DNA from: Chara braunii
Lineage: Eukaryota > Streptophyta > Charophyceae > Charales > Characeae
Direction: 5' to 3'
NCBI GenBank assembly: GCA_003427395.1
Contig: BFEA01000582.1
Span: 224,658 to 259,042 of the forward strand
DNA length: 34,385 bases
Positions 1-8,874 of this stretch are shown here, one piece after another (within the stretch, counting starts at the first letter, position 1; each line of letters opens with the position of its first letter). Below the pieces are notes generated by a model that worked only from the letters and a program-made list of their open reading frames with translations, was not told the origin of the DNA and did no database searches. Made by a program: the position numbers and the translations under genes.

Positions 1-180
1 ACTGTCGATGAGGGTGTAGTGGAGGTGCTTGCAACATGTCCTTTTCCTGTCTGCTGCCGTTGTGCCTCTCATCCTTCCAGACCCGCCACTCCCCCCGCCG
101 ACGCCGCTACCACCACCCGCCATAGTGTCTCGTAAGTAGAGGATGCAACGACCAACAGCGAGGGAAAATAGAGAGTAAAA
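1..180. other. Unassigned left edge
   Basis: This is mixed-composition sequence before the polypurine block. A 29-codon frame opens at 36 and ends near 125. A plant-like splice-donor string, CGTAAGT, lies at about 131-137. Neither is enough to call an exon, because nothing downstream codes for a recognisable protein. Confidence 0.3.
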
Positions 181-2216
181 ATATTCGAAGAAGAAGAAGA
201 AGAAGAAGAAGAAGAAGAAGAAGAAGAAGAAGAAGGAGGAGGAGAAATGGAAGAAGAAGAAGAAGAAAAAGAAGAAGAAGAAGAGAAGTGGAAGAAGAAC
301 AAGAAGAAGAAGAAGAAGAAGAAGGGAAGAAGAAGAAGAAGAAGAAGCTGCTGTCTGCCGGTACAATATGGGCAGGGCTAAAAAAGTGAACCGGAGATAG
401 TGCCCAGTACGATATGGCGGGCTGTACAATATGGCTGCCAGATATGCGAGATGGTGGGCGGTAAGATATGGAGGAGGACGAGGGAAGAAGAAGAAGACGA
501 CGAGGAGGAGTAAGACGAAGAGGAGGGAAGGAGGAGGAGAGGAGACTTGAAAACCGAAACAGACGAGAGGAGGAGGAGGAGGAGGAGGGAAGAACAAGGA
601 GGAAGAGGAGGAGGAGGAGGAAGAAGAAGACGAAGATAACATGAGGAGGAGGAGGAAGAGGAGGTGACAAAGAAGAAGAGAGGAGGGGGGGTAAGAGAGG
701 AGGAAGGAGGAGAGGAAAGGAGGGGGAAGATAGGGACTTGAAAAGCGAACAGATGCAAGGAGGAGGAGATGGAAGGAGGAGGAGGAGGAGGAGGAGAGAA
801 GAACAAGACAAAAGGAGGGGGAGGAGGAGGAGAGAAGAACAAGACAAAAGGAGGAGGCGGAGGAGGAGGAGCAGGAGGTGGAGGAGGACCTACTGGTAGT
901 GTATGTGGATGACAGAAAAAAAAAGACAACGATGAAGGAAGTTGAGGAGGAGGAGGAGAGAAGGAGAAAAATAAGTAGGTGGAGGAGGAGGAGTAGAGAA
1001 GAAGAAGTAGATGAGAGGACGAGGAGGAGGAGGAGGAGGAGGACGAGGAGGAGAGAAGAAGAAGAAGACGACAGGAGGAGTGGGAGGAGCAGGAGGAGGG
1101 CGAGGACCTGCTGGTAGTGTATGCGGATGGCAGAAAAAAAAAAAGATGACAATGAAGGAGGTCGAGGAGGAGGAGGAGGAGGAGAAGGAGGAGGAGGAGA
1201 GCAGGAGAAGAATAAGTAGGTGGATGAGGAGGAGGAGAGAAGAAGAAGAAGAGAGGACAAGGAGGAGGAGAGAAGGACAAGATGAAAGGAGGAGGAGGAG
1301 GAGAGAAGAAGAAGAAGGCAAGAGGAGGAGGAGGACGTGCCAATAGTGTGTGTGAAGAAGAAGAAGGCAAGAGGAGGAGGAGGACGTGCCAATAGTGTGT
1401 GTGGATGACGGAAAAAAAAAGACTGTGATGAAGGAGGTCGAAGAGGAGGAGGAGGAGAGAAGGAGAAGAATAAGTAGGTGGAGGAGGAGGAGGGAACAAA
1501 AAGAAGACGAGAGGAGGAGGACGAGGAGGAGGAGGACGAGGAGGAGGAGAAAAGGACAAGACGAAAGGAGGTGGACGAGGAGGAGGAGGAGGAGGGATAC
1601 GAAGAAGAAGACGAGAGGAGGAGGAGGAAGAGAAAAGGACTAGATGAATGGAGGAGGAGGAGGAGAGAAAAAGAAGCTGAGAGGAGGAGGAGGAGGAGAG
1701 AAGAAGAAGACGAGAGGAGGAAGAGGAGGAGGAGGAGGAGGAGGAGGAGAGAAGAAGACGACGAGAGGAGGAGGAGGAGGAGAGAAGAAGAAGCCGAGAC
1801 GACGAGGAGGAGGAGGAGACGAAAGGAGGAGGAGCAGCGAAGGAGAAGAAAAAAGCAGGTGGAGGAGAAGAAGAAGAAGACGAGAGGAGGAGGAGGAGGA
1901 GGAGGAGGAGGAGGAGGAGGACAAGATGAAAGGAGAAGGAGGAGGAGGAGGAGGAGGATGAGGAGAAGACGAGAGGAGCAGGAGGAGGAGGAGGACCTGC
2001 CGCTACTGTATGGGGATGACGGAAGAAAGATAAAAGGACGACGATGAAGGAGGACGAGGAGGAGGAGGAGAGAAGGAGAAGGCATAAGTAGGTAAGGGAG
2101 AAGGAGAGAAGAACAAGAAGACGAGAGGAGGAGGAGGAGGAGGAGTAGGAGGAGGAGGAGAGGAGGAGGAGGAAGAGGACCTACCTGTTTTGTATGGAGA
2201 TGACGGAAAAAAAAAA
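181..2216. repeat. Polypurine GAA/GGA trinucleotide block
   Basis: About 2 kb in which the plus strand is almost entirely purine. It is made of GAA, GAG and GGA triplets with few interruptions. The triplet period keeps several frames open on both strands: Arg/Glu-rich on plus, Ser/Leu/Pro-rich on minus. These frames are by-products of the repeat and not genes. Interruptions at about 345-470 contain a repeated ACAATATGG-like word. Related words, GAGACTTGAAAACCGAA and GGGACTTGAAAAGCGAA, recur at about 541 and 735, so larger duplications are present inside the block. Confidence 0.9.
890..2216. repeat. Long-period repeat embedded in the polypurine block
   Basis: A non-triplet signature recurs at about 890, 1104, 1381, 1991 and 2176. 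It reads GGACCTGCTGGTAGTGTATG, then GGATGACGG, an A tract, and GATGAAGGAGGTCGAGG. A second word, AATAAGTAGGTGGAGG or a variant, follows some copies at about 970, 1212, 1468 and 2082. Spacing is irregular (roughly 185 to 610 bp) because the triplet filler varies in length. This looks like a higher-order tandem array whose filler has expanded. Confidence 0.65.
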
Positions 2217-2221
2217 TAGAC

Positions 2222-2224
<3 letters not shown>

Positions 2225-2292
<68 letters not shown>
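2225..2292. repeat. (GA)n microsatellite
   Basis: An uninterrupted GA dinucleotide run of about 67 bases. Confidence 0.95.
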
Positions 2293-2294
<2 letters not shown>

Positions 2295-2395
2295 TCCTGC
2301 CCGTCAATATGTTAACTAGCGGCGAGATTTCACCGCAACTCGCCTATCCCAACAAGTGGCGCTTCGCCTAATGAACAAGTCCAATGAAATCGGGA

Positions 2396-2545
2396 CGAGG
2401 AGGAGGAGAAGTAGAAGAAAGGAGGAGGAGGAGGAGAGAGGAGGAGGAGGAGGAGTAGAAAGGAGGAGTAGGAGGAAGAGGAGAGAAGAAGAGGAGAGAA
2501 GAAGAAGGAGGAGGAGGAGGAGGAGAGGAAGAAGAAGATGAGGAA
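2396..2545. repeat. Second polypurine GGA/GAA block
   Basis: Same composition as the block to the left, separated from it by the GA run and about 100 bases of mixed sequence. The open frames here are repeat artefacts. Confidence 0.85.
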
Positions 2546-2559
2546 GGAAAGAGGTGGAG

Positions 2560-2775
2560 GCTTCACTACAATAGCGAAAGCAGCTTCACGGGCAGCGACG
2601 ACGGGGAGGGCTTCTCGACGGGGCAGCTCGACGGAGACAACGATGGGCAGCTCGACGAGGAGGAGCAGCAACACCGGGCGGGCTTTGTGATGGCAGCGAC
2701 GACGAGCGGGGTTTGCGACAGCAGCGATGACGGGCGGCTTCGCGACGACAGTGATGACGGGCTTTGCAACAGGGA
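2560..2775. repeat. Degenerate GACGACG/GGGCTT tandem repeat
   Basis: Short words such as GCGACGACGGG, GGGCTTCTCGACG and GGGCAGCTCGACG recur several times with variation, giving an imperfect minisatellite of roughly 20-30 bp per unit. No protein similarity is recognisable. Confidence 0.5.
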
Positions 2776-3396
2776 ATACCGCGTTAGAATTCGAACGCGG
2801 CATCGTAGCCCGCCAGAGGGGGAATCGATTTCTTGGCGGTTGATGTCATTCGCTGATCTTTGAAGACCTCCCCTCCCCCCTCAAAGTACTCGCAGATTAT
2901 AAAAAAACACTTTGCCTGGTGTTGGTGGAGCTTGGGGAGGCGACCAGTAGGCGAAAAAGCCTCTCCCCCCCACCGCGCGAAATTGCGCTGGGCTCGTCCG
3001 GCCCCAAAGCGGGGGACCCAACCGGCCGGGCCGCCCGGGACCCTTGCCAGACGAAGGCCAGGCCACCGGACGGTCCGGAGTTTAACACAGGTCCGACATC
3101 CATTACATATTTTGCCACGGTGACATGGAGCTGGGTGAGGCACTCTCGACCTCATCTCCAACCACAGCCTATGAAGCACTCAAGGAAGAAAGGTCTAACA
3201 AATTATAAAAAAGAGAATTGCAACTGCAGCCTATGACCGATTCAGTTCTAAACCTGATCCTACTGCCATTCACTCTAGCAATCCTACAAACTAGGTCTGT
3301 GGATGAAACACTAACTCCGCCGCAGCAAGTATGACTAGATTCTATTCCTATCCTATTCCTATCTACTGTATCATACAATTAGAGAAAAAGTAGCTC
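2776..3396. other. Unassigned GC-rich spacer
   Basis: A GC-rich patch at about 2940-3080 (CCGGCC- and GGGCCG-like words) is followed by ordinary-composition DNA. Frames of up to 131 codons overlap on both strands without any recognisable motif. I see no gene, RNA or element here. Confidence 0.4.
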
Positions 3397-3536
3397 TTTT
3401 TTTTTTTTTTTTTTTTTACAAACTTACCCCCGCCAGTGTTAGTGGTGCTGATGAGAGCAGGCACCACTAGCACCTGGGGAAAGGCTCCATCTATTGGTGG
3501 GGAGCATCACCTGCTGGAAAACGGGTCCAGCGTCCC
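3397..3536 (-). mobile_element. A-tailed retroposon module, copy A
   Basis: On the minus strand a segment beginning GGGACGCTGGACCCG and ending near GGGTAAGTTTGT is followed by an A tail, seen here as T21 at 3397-3417. The same core (GGACGCTGGRCCCGGTTTCC, CCAGCAGGTG, CTCCCCACCAATAGATGGAGC) recurs at 17382, 22751, 29258 and 34307. A tail-proximal portion (GTGCTAGTGGTG..CTCTCATCAGCACC) recurs at 8288. The repeated association of core and A tail points to retroposition. It could be a SINE, or the conserved 3' end of a LINE. Confidence 0.7.
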
Positions 3537-3584
3537 TTGTACAAACTGAATTTGGAATACATCAGAAAAACAGTTGTGTGGGGG

Positions 3585-3801
3585 GGTCCTGCCAGCATTG
3601 ATTGCCCTAGGATCCAGGGGATTGAATGAGCAGGATACTGGGAGGGAGGAGGACCTTTCACCCTGCAATCGGCGCCAGATCCCTACTGCTACGCACTAGT
3701 TCCTCCCGCCCCCTACCAACCTCCCATACTCTCTTGCTTAGGGTGCTCAGACTGCTAGCATTGACTGCCCGATCCGTAGAGGGGGGGGGTTAACTGAGCA
3801 G
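3585..3801. repeat. Direct duplication, about 45 bp
   Basis: A word of the form GCYAGCATTGAYTGCCC, followed by a G run and TTRAMTGAGCAGSR, occurs at about 3592-3635 and again at about 3756-3801. The DNA between and around the copies is unassigned. Confidence 0.5.
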
Positions 3802-4171
3802 CGAAAAGAAGGACAGAAGGTGGATATTGGCAGAAGAAACAGCCTCCCTGGGGGGCTCCAGGGAGGAGTTCCTTGTATGAGTATGAGCGTGTAGAAGACG
3901 GGGCAACAGGGTTTCATCATTCAGGAGAGGATTTCTACCACGGAAAGGGCATCAGGTGGGAAAGGGTCTGGAAAATCCGAGGGGGGGCGAAGTGGAAATG
4001 AGGGTTCAATGTTTGTCCAGCCTTTGAAGCTTAAGCGGTAGTCTCTCATTTCTTCCAAATCGCTCTGTCCTTCTCCCCTGTCTCCGCTCCATTCTACTCT
4101 TGCAACCCATCCTTCTCTCTCCCCACCCACCCAGACTGTGCAAAATGTTTTGATTCGTCTCTTGACATCTC

Positions 4172-4804
4172 TTACTTGTTTAAAGAGGTCCAGTTGTGCT
4201 TTTGTGCTTTCGTGTTTAGCCATCTTTGGGTGAGTTTGAAGTGTACCTGCTGCTGAATCTGTTCGGTGATTTCTGGCTCTTCTACTCTCACCTTTTCCAT
4301 GGTCAACGTGCATCTCTGCCACCAAAGTGCCCATATCACTGCTCTCCTTCCAAGTCTGTACATATTCTCTATGAAGGTCATAGCTGCTTCTGCCTGTGGC
4401 CAATGGCCGACCAATATGGCTTGCCAGGACCAGGGCCAAGAGACTGCAGGTTCCATCTTTCTCCATATGCGATCCCACCATCTCCATATAAATTGGGCGA
4501 TCGGGCATTGCATGAAGATGTGTTCGATGGTTTCCGCCTTTTTGTTGAACGGAAAGAGGTTCTAGCACCGGTTGCACCATGGAAGGAGCAGACCTTTTTG
4601 TTCTAAATTAGTACGGTCGGTCAACCAGTCGTTGGTTGGCAAACAGCGGTGGGCAATCTGCCATTGTAGGGATGTGATTTTCATAGGTTTTGCTTTTTGT
4701 GCTTGGAACCATTTAATTGGAGATAGAAGGGAGCGATCCACGTTTAGGTGTTTGGCCCATCTGTCATTTACTATGTCTCTCAGCCGTCTTTTAGGTTTGA
4801 GCAT
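4172..4804 (-). pseudogene. zf-RVT-like C-terminal region (LINE-1)
   Basis: The minus-strand frame from 4804 reads ITSLQWQIAHRCLPTNDWL and ends near a cysteine pair (WCNRC at 4562). After a frame change, the frame from 4513 begins MQCPIAQFIWRWWDRIWRKM. Together these give the zf-RVT layout: W-x-x-x-x-x-LPT, cysteines, histidines (the EHIFM-type histidines fall in the frame break), then CP-x(5)-W-x-WW. The protein tail ends near 3921-4172. Frames between 3921 and 4580 are mixed, and only the 4172-4513 frame shows the family signature. Confidence 0.8.
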
Positions 4805-4888
4805 TTTATAGGCTGATTTGGCCGACAGCTAGTGGAGACTCATACGACCTCCTTTAGGGCCTCCCCTCCTCTGGGAGGGTTCCCATGT

Positions 4889-6064
4889 TCATTCTGCTGG
4901 GTTCAAGGCCAGATCCTGGATTGGTTTGAAAGGTTGGGACACCACCCTCTGTCCTTTCTCCTCTAAGACTCTCACCCGGTACACAGATGCTTTCTCTTTC
5001 CATTCAAAAGGGGCTCTGCTACCTCGGAGGGTGTTTGCTCTAGTGACTGCGTAGTGTTCAATCAGAACAAATTGGGGTGAAACCTTATGTATCAGACCTA
5101 TCCTTTGTGGGGACTCCTTGCTTGCTACCCAGTCGCCTGCTTTTAGGGAGGGGCCTCGTTTAAGGATTTGGTACCATGCTAGGGGAATAGCTTCAATCAG
5201 GTTTTCCAGATGCTCCTCTATGTGGTGGCAGTATCGCAGGATTCCTCGCATCTGGTTTCCTGTTTTCCAGTCCCTTCTGTCAGTGTCCCAAAGATCCCCC
5301 ACCCTGAGCACCCCTCTCTTTACCCAACTTTTCCAAGGCAAGGATGAGCTTATCATGACATTCCCACTCAAATTTGTTACTCATCGGTTTCCAAAAAGAG
5401 GTTGTCGATAAACTTCTTCCCAGCGGTTAGGGTGGATTTTATCTGGGAGCGGAAGTGTGCGCCAGGTTTCCAGCAAGGATGGCTAGAAGTTATCCGGAAT
5501 CTGGTCGCCTCCCCCATCCCCTCCCTTCCTCGGGGGAGCTTACGTGGGATTGTCCAGAATCGGTCCTCTAGCCATATCAGCGGGTGGATTGTTTGGGGGG
5601 CCTCTGGGGCCAGTCGGGCCAGATGTTCCAGAGCCAATGTGCACCATGGGCACTGGGGGGAGAAAATGAGCTTTTAATCCATCTTAGTCGTAGTGCTTGC
5701 ACTTGCATGGTTGGGTCAATTATTCCCAAGCCTCCCCCCGCCTTAGGTTGGATAATTGAATCCCACGCCACAAGGCTGATCACGTTGTTCTGCTCGCCGT
5801 ACCCCCTCCATAAGAAGGCTGCTGCCTTTCTCTTTAAGCTTCTTAAGGTTGTTTTGCTTAGTGGCCACAGTTGTGATCGTACCATAATGTTGCGAAGACC
5901 ACATTGTTAATTACTAGGGCACGACCAAAAAGAGATGTGTGCTTATTTCTCCAGTTATCTAGTTTTTGTTGTGCCGGGGTGCTAATCCATTCTTCGTTGA
6001 TTGGTGGGTGTCCTTGAGCGGTCATGGATACCCTTAGAATTCTTACTGGGGCCTCTAATGGCAT
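4889..6064 (-). pseudogene. RT connector and linker region (LINE-1)
   Basis: Three successive minus-strand frames carry the region between the RT palm and the zinc knuckle. From 6064 the sequence includes ALVINNVVFATLWY, the conserved helix found after RT in plant LINE ORF2. From 5885 it includes AAFLWRGYGEQNNVISLVAW and QPKAGGGLGIIDP, the FLW..G and W..I..PK..GGLGI blocks typical of these proteins. From 5637 and 5371 the less conserved linker follows (PLIWLEDRFWTIPR; later WVASKESPQRIGLIH). Homologous words occur in LINE-3 (MMWLENRFWPLPR near 26826). Each boundary is a frameshift or stop. Confidence 0.75.
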
Positions 6065-6068
6065 CCAC

Positions 6069-6380
6069 TTAATACGTGGTAGCTCGGGGGGGCGCCCCCT
6101 TCGGTAGTGAATTCACCATCCTTGAGTTTTGCTTCCCCAGTTTAACTGTCATGTCGGAGACTTTTGCAAACTTTTCCATCATTTGCTGAATTTCCTTCAT
6201 GTTGTTGTGAGTGGCCTCTGCCAAAACTGTGAGATCATCCGCAAAGAGGGAGCATACTGGGATTGCCTCTTCCGGAATGTGTGTAACTCGAATTCTGGTG
6301 ATATTCGTGTTTGCCCGGAGGTTAGCAGCTAGTGCTTCCATGATAACTAAAAAGAGAAAGGGGGCAATTGGGTCTAAAAC
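6069..6380 (-). pseudogene. Reverse transcriptase palm fragment (LINE-1)
   Basis: The minus-strand frame from about 6380 reads DPIAPFLFLVIMEALAANL, the RT block normally written QGDPLSP-x-LF. About 30 residues later it reads CSLFADDLTVLAE, whose FADD box (6234-6245) holds the two catalytic aspartates of RT motif C. It continues as MMEKFAKVSDMTVKLGKQ, the conserved helix after the palm. Motif A (F-x-D-x-x-K-A-Y-D) lies upstream in intact elements and is missing. The longer frame extends upstream to 6482, but residues before about 6375 are T-rich junction sequence and not RT. The fragment is too small to be active. Confidence 0.85.
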
Positions 6381-6394
6381 ACCACTCAAAAATT

Positions 6395-7245
6395 TCACAC
6401 AAAAAAAGAAACAGAAAAAAAGCAGCCTTGGAGATTGTCCTGCAGGGGAATCCAATGGAAAAAGATCTGGAAAAACTTCCATCTACACCCAAACCATTTC
6501 AAGGCTTTGACTGTGCAACTGTTCTTTTGTACTCTGTACTCCCAGTCTGCCAAGACAGCTTGCTTTATAGCGTACTTGATTTCTGCTCTCACCATTGGGG
6601 GTGTGAGATGTTCTCCCTTTCTCACAGCAGCATTCCAAAGATTCCATATCGTCCATACAATGGCCGCTCGAATAGTTTCTTCTGCGTGGGCCAAATGATC
6701 AGGGGACGATCGTCTTCTTGAAGCCACCCCCATCAACACAAACTGATCATCCCACCGAGTAGCTGGCCTAGGGACAGGGACATTGGACCGTCTCCACCAC
6801 TCCCAAAATGGTCTAGATATTTCACAAAGTAATAGAAGGTGATGAATGTCCTCCATTCGTGTTCCCCGACAAAGTATGCATTCTGGAGTAGCTTTCACCG
6901 TTCTTCGTTCACACCAAGAAGCAACAGGCAGCCAAAGGAAACTTGCATGTTTGCTTACTGTTAGGTCCAGCAACTGCTTCCAGAAACCAGGTAATGCTTG
7001 AACCAATCTTCTCAATGAGTCTGTTATCCATCCCGTTGCCATCCATCTTCTTCCCGCTACCCAGTTTACATCCACTTCCGGTGTTGAAACTGAATAGCCA
7101 TCGAGTGAGATCAGCAAGTTGTCATTTTCCGGATGTGTCCAGACCCAGTCTCTCAGGTCAACCGGTAAATCGTAGTCTGCTCTTCGTAAGTAATAAGGTC
7201 GATAACTGTCATGTTGTTCCAACACACTTGGGCACTGGGTCCGTT
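6395..7245 (-). pseudogene. zf-RVT-like region and ORF2 C-terminus (LINE-2)
   Basis: A single minus-strand frame of about 280 residues, the longest intact LINE coding stretch on this side. It contains FLWLPVASWCERRTVKATPE, then CILCRGTRMEDIHHLLLLC and FWEWWRRSNV. These supply the Cys-x2-Cys, His and Cys positions and the W-x-WW of zf-RVT-like domains. The C-terminal section, IRAAIVWTIWNLWNAAVRKG, matches in layout the tail of the plus-strand LINE (LRAAVLWPLWTLRNERCRQG at about 21016-21076). The domain's role in LINE proteins is presumed nucleic-acid binding during target-primed reverse transcription. The last dozen residues are T-rich junction sequence. Confidence 0.8.
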
Positions 7246-7710
7246 TAAAAAAAAAAAAAAAAATCCCAGCAGTAACTGGCCCGCAGGAGGTAGAGGAGTC
7301 TGCTCTTGAGCAAGTTGCAACGACTCTCCCGGGGAATGTATCCCACCCTGCACTTCCCAGCAAGTGAACGGCATATCAACTGCTGCTCCGTAGTTCTCAA
7401 TTCTCCAAATCAGCTTTGGTTCCTGATGGTCCTTACGCTTGTACCGCATGCCCATCACAGGCACCACCCCCCGACTCGTTGTTTGAAGCCAATCCTGCGG
7501 TACAGCCTGTTGCAATTGGTGGAAGTGTTGATTTTGATGCCACAATCCCATCTGTTTCGGTCTGAGGGTGTGAATAGGTCTCTAATCCGCTGTTGTTACA
7601 TCCCATATGTCAGCCAGCGTACCAATCCTGCGACTCATCCATGCATTCCCAAACTCCCCAGGGCCGAAAAATCCAAATGGAAATCCCTCTGGAGTCAAAA
7701 TCCGAGGGTT

Positions 7711-7901
7711 GAGCAAGTATTCGTTCAGCAATCATTGGTGGGGTTTTTTGCAGCTGAGGACACTTGTTTGTCCAGAGCAAGTATTCGTTCAGCAATCATT
7801 GGTGGGGTTTTTTGCAGCTGAGGACACTTGTTTGTCCAGAGCAAGTATTCGCTCAGCAATCATTGGTGGGGTTTTTGCAGCTGAGGACACTTGTTTGTCC
7901 A
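7711..7901. repeat. Tandem triplication, 64-bp unit
   Basis: Three consecutive copies starting at 7711, 7775 and 7839, each beginning GAGCAAGTATTCG and ending GGACACTTGTTTGTCCA. They are nearly identical: the third has lost one T of a T6 run and has one substitution. The unit is LINE-2 coding sequence. Because 64 is not a multiple of three, each copy shifts the frame. Confidence 0.95.
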
Positions 7902-8237
7902 TGTCTTTAGTATGCCTGCCCAAATGCTCGGCGGCAGCCGTTTCCTAAGGTATTCCTGACTCAGCATAGCTAGCCACACACAACGATCATCTTCCCATTT
8001 CCATTCAGAGAGTAGGACAGTTTCAGCCAGTTGATGCCATGGAGCAAAAGGGGATTCCAAGATCACCCATGGGATCCACCTAGAAAGCAAGGCAGCTGTC
8101 TGTCGCTCAGGGTCTAGAATTGCTAGCCCTCCATTTCTCTTAGGCTGTGTAATGATCTGCCAGGCCACTTTTGGTATAGAAAAAATGTCACTCATTTCGT
8201 CTTTCCAGAGATAATGTGTGACCAGTTGGAGGATCAT
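7860..8237 (-). pseudogene. Post-RT block of ORF2 (LINE-2)
   Basis: The minus-strand frame contains YLWKDEMSDIFSIPKVAW, then QPKRNGGLAILDPERQTAAL and LSRWIPW. This is the same W..I..PK..GGL.I.DP block as in LINE-1 at about 5720. It ends at the border of the 64-bp triplication with KTWTNKCPQLQK, and KCPQLQK words repeat into the array. The upstream RT is missing. Confidence 0.75.
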
Positions 8238-8287
8238 TCATATCGGGGGAGGGTCAATAACGCTAACGCTGTTGTTATCAACGCCAT

Positions 8288-8361
8288 GCTAGTGGTGTCT
8301 GCTCTTATCAGCACCCCTAGCAGCTGCTCGGGTTGTTTCTTTAAAAAAAAAAAAAAAAAAA
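8288..8361 (+). mobile_element. A-tailed retroposon module, copy F (3' end only)
   Basis: The sequence GCTAGTGGTGTCTGCTCTTA, then TCAGCACC, ends in an A tract of about 19 at 8343-8361. It matches the tail-proximal part of copy A (reverse complement of 3441-3472). The upstream core is absent, so this is a 5'-truncated copy. Confidence 0.6.
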
Positions 8362-8430
8362 GGACAGCTCTTCTGTACCAAAGAGTTGACAGAACAGCGT
8401 TATTGATAACAACAGCTCTATGCTTCTCCT
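8362..8430 (-). pseudogene. Short LINE post-RT fragment
   Basis: Read on the minus strand, this stretch encodes RAVVINNAVLSTLWYRRAVL. It matches the ALVINNVVFATLWY helix of LINE-1 (near 5930) and NVINNSVLATLLYAGAV of the plus-strand LINE (near 19475). It is probably the continuation of LINE-2 upstream of 8237, separated from it by the insertion of module F. Confidence 0.6.
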
Positions 8431-8564
8431 TTTTTCTTTTTTTTTTTTACTTTTTCCCCTTTGATGATGGGTTTTGACTGTCTGAGAGGATGACCTCCAG
8501 ACAGCAAGCTTGTGGCCTGTCTCTTTGACTTATGGGGGGACCAGGATTGGGCATTAACCACCGT

Positions 8565-8661
8565 CTTCACCCAAATATAACGCCCGGTGATTATCGGCAA
8601 TTTATTGCCGCATCTGGACCGACAGCTATAATGAATGACCGGGCGTTCTATTTGGGTGAAG
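8565..8661. mobile_element. Terminal-inverted-repeat element, family M, copy 1
   Basis: A 97-bp palindromic element. The left arm, CTTCACCCAAATATAACGCC, continues to CGGTGATTAT. The right arm ends ACCGGGCGTTCTATTTGGGT followed by GAAG. The arms are about 30 bases and almost perfectly complementary. The core TTGCCGCATCTGGACCGACAGC resembles the cores of two other copies at 9743 and 9890. It is non-coding and MITE-like in size and shape, with no obvious target-site duplication. Confidence 0.65.
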
Positions 8662-8728
8662 AGGGCAGGGCACTGGCGACCAGAACACAGGACCATCAAG
8701 TAATGGGAAATACCAAATCGGGAGGGGG

Positions 8729-8874
8729 GGACCACCTTCGCTACATCCACGAGGACGATAATCAGGAGGGGAGGTAGATTAAATTCGAGCGCTTCTGCGA
8801 CCCGCAAGCGCTGAAAATTGTAATCTACCTCCTCCTCCTGATTACCGTACTCGTGGATGTAGAGTAGGTGGACC
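8729..8874. repeat. 146-bp foldback palindrome
   Basis: The left arm (8729-8794) starts GGACCACCTTCGCTACATCC and ends GAGCGCTT. The right arm (8806-8874) is its near-perfect reverse complement, ending AGAGTAGGTGGACC. The loop is CTGCGACCCGC at 8795-8805. The arms contain ACGAGGACGATAATCAGGAG and GGTAGATTA. The RNA or single strand would form a hairpin of about 65 bp. Possible origins are a foldback/MITE element or a precursor-like hairpin. Confidence 0.8.

Larger units (their letters stand above)
3921..6380 (-). mobile_element. LINE-1 remnant (3' part of ORF2), L1-like non-LTR element
   Basis: Read on the minus strand from 6380 down to 3921, the order is RT palm, RT thumb/connector, a long linker, and the zf-RVT-like region. 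This is the standard order of the 3' half of an L1-like ORF2 in plant-lineage genomes. No single frame spans it: at least six successive frames each carry a homologous portion. The endonuclease and first half of the RT are absent, because the element is cut off near 6380 where LINE-2 coding begins. Its A tail could be the T tract at 3397-3417 beyond module A, but continuity of the 3' UTR cannot be shown. Confidence 0.85.
6395..8237 (-). mobile_element. LINE-2 remnant (C-terminal half of ORF2)
   Basis: This is a second L1-like ORF2 remnant lying directly upstream, in minus orientation, of LINE-1. From 8237 downward it shows the post-RT block (KVAWQIITQPKRNGGLAILDP), then a region disturbed by a 64-bp triplication. 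A frame with a 16- to 18-base A tract (plus strand near 7248-7265) follows, then the zinc-knuckle region and the protein C-terminus near 6400. The endonuclease and catalytic RT are absent. No A tail follows the C-terminus, since LINE-1 RT sequence starts within about 50 bases. Confidence 0.8.

Noticed and set aside
36-137. Short first exon with an ATG at 36 and a GTAAGT donor near 132
   Set aside because: The frame ends in a stop before the donor, and downstream sequence is polypurine repeat.
107-2047. Long Arg/Glu-rich (plus) and Ser/Leu/Pro-rich (minus) open frames, up to 393 codons
   Set aside because: They are translations of GAA/GGA triplet repeats. Several frames are open at once on both strands and there is no non-repetitive domain.
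3240-8240. Plus-strand frames of 60-170 codons over LINE-1 and LINE-2
   Set aside because: They lie opposite minus-strand LINE coding blocks whose motifs (FADD, GGLGI, zf-RVT) fix the true strand.
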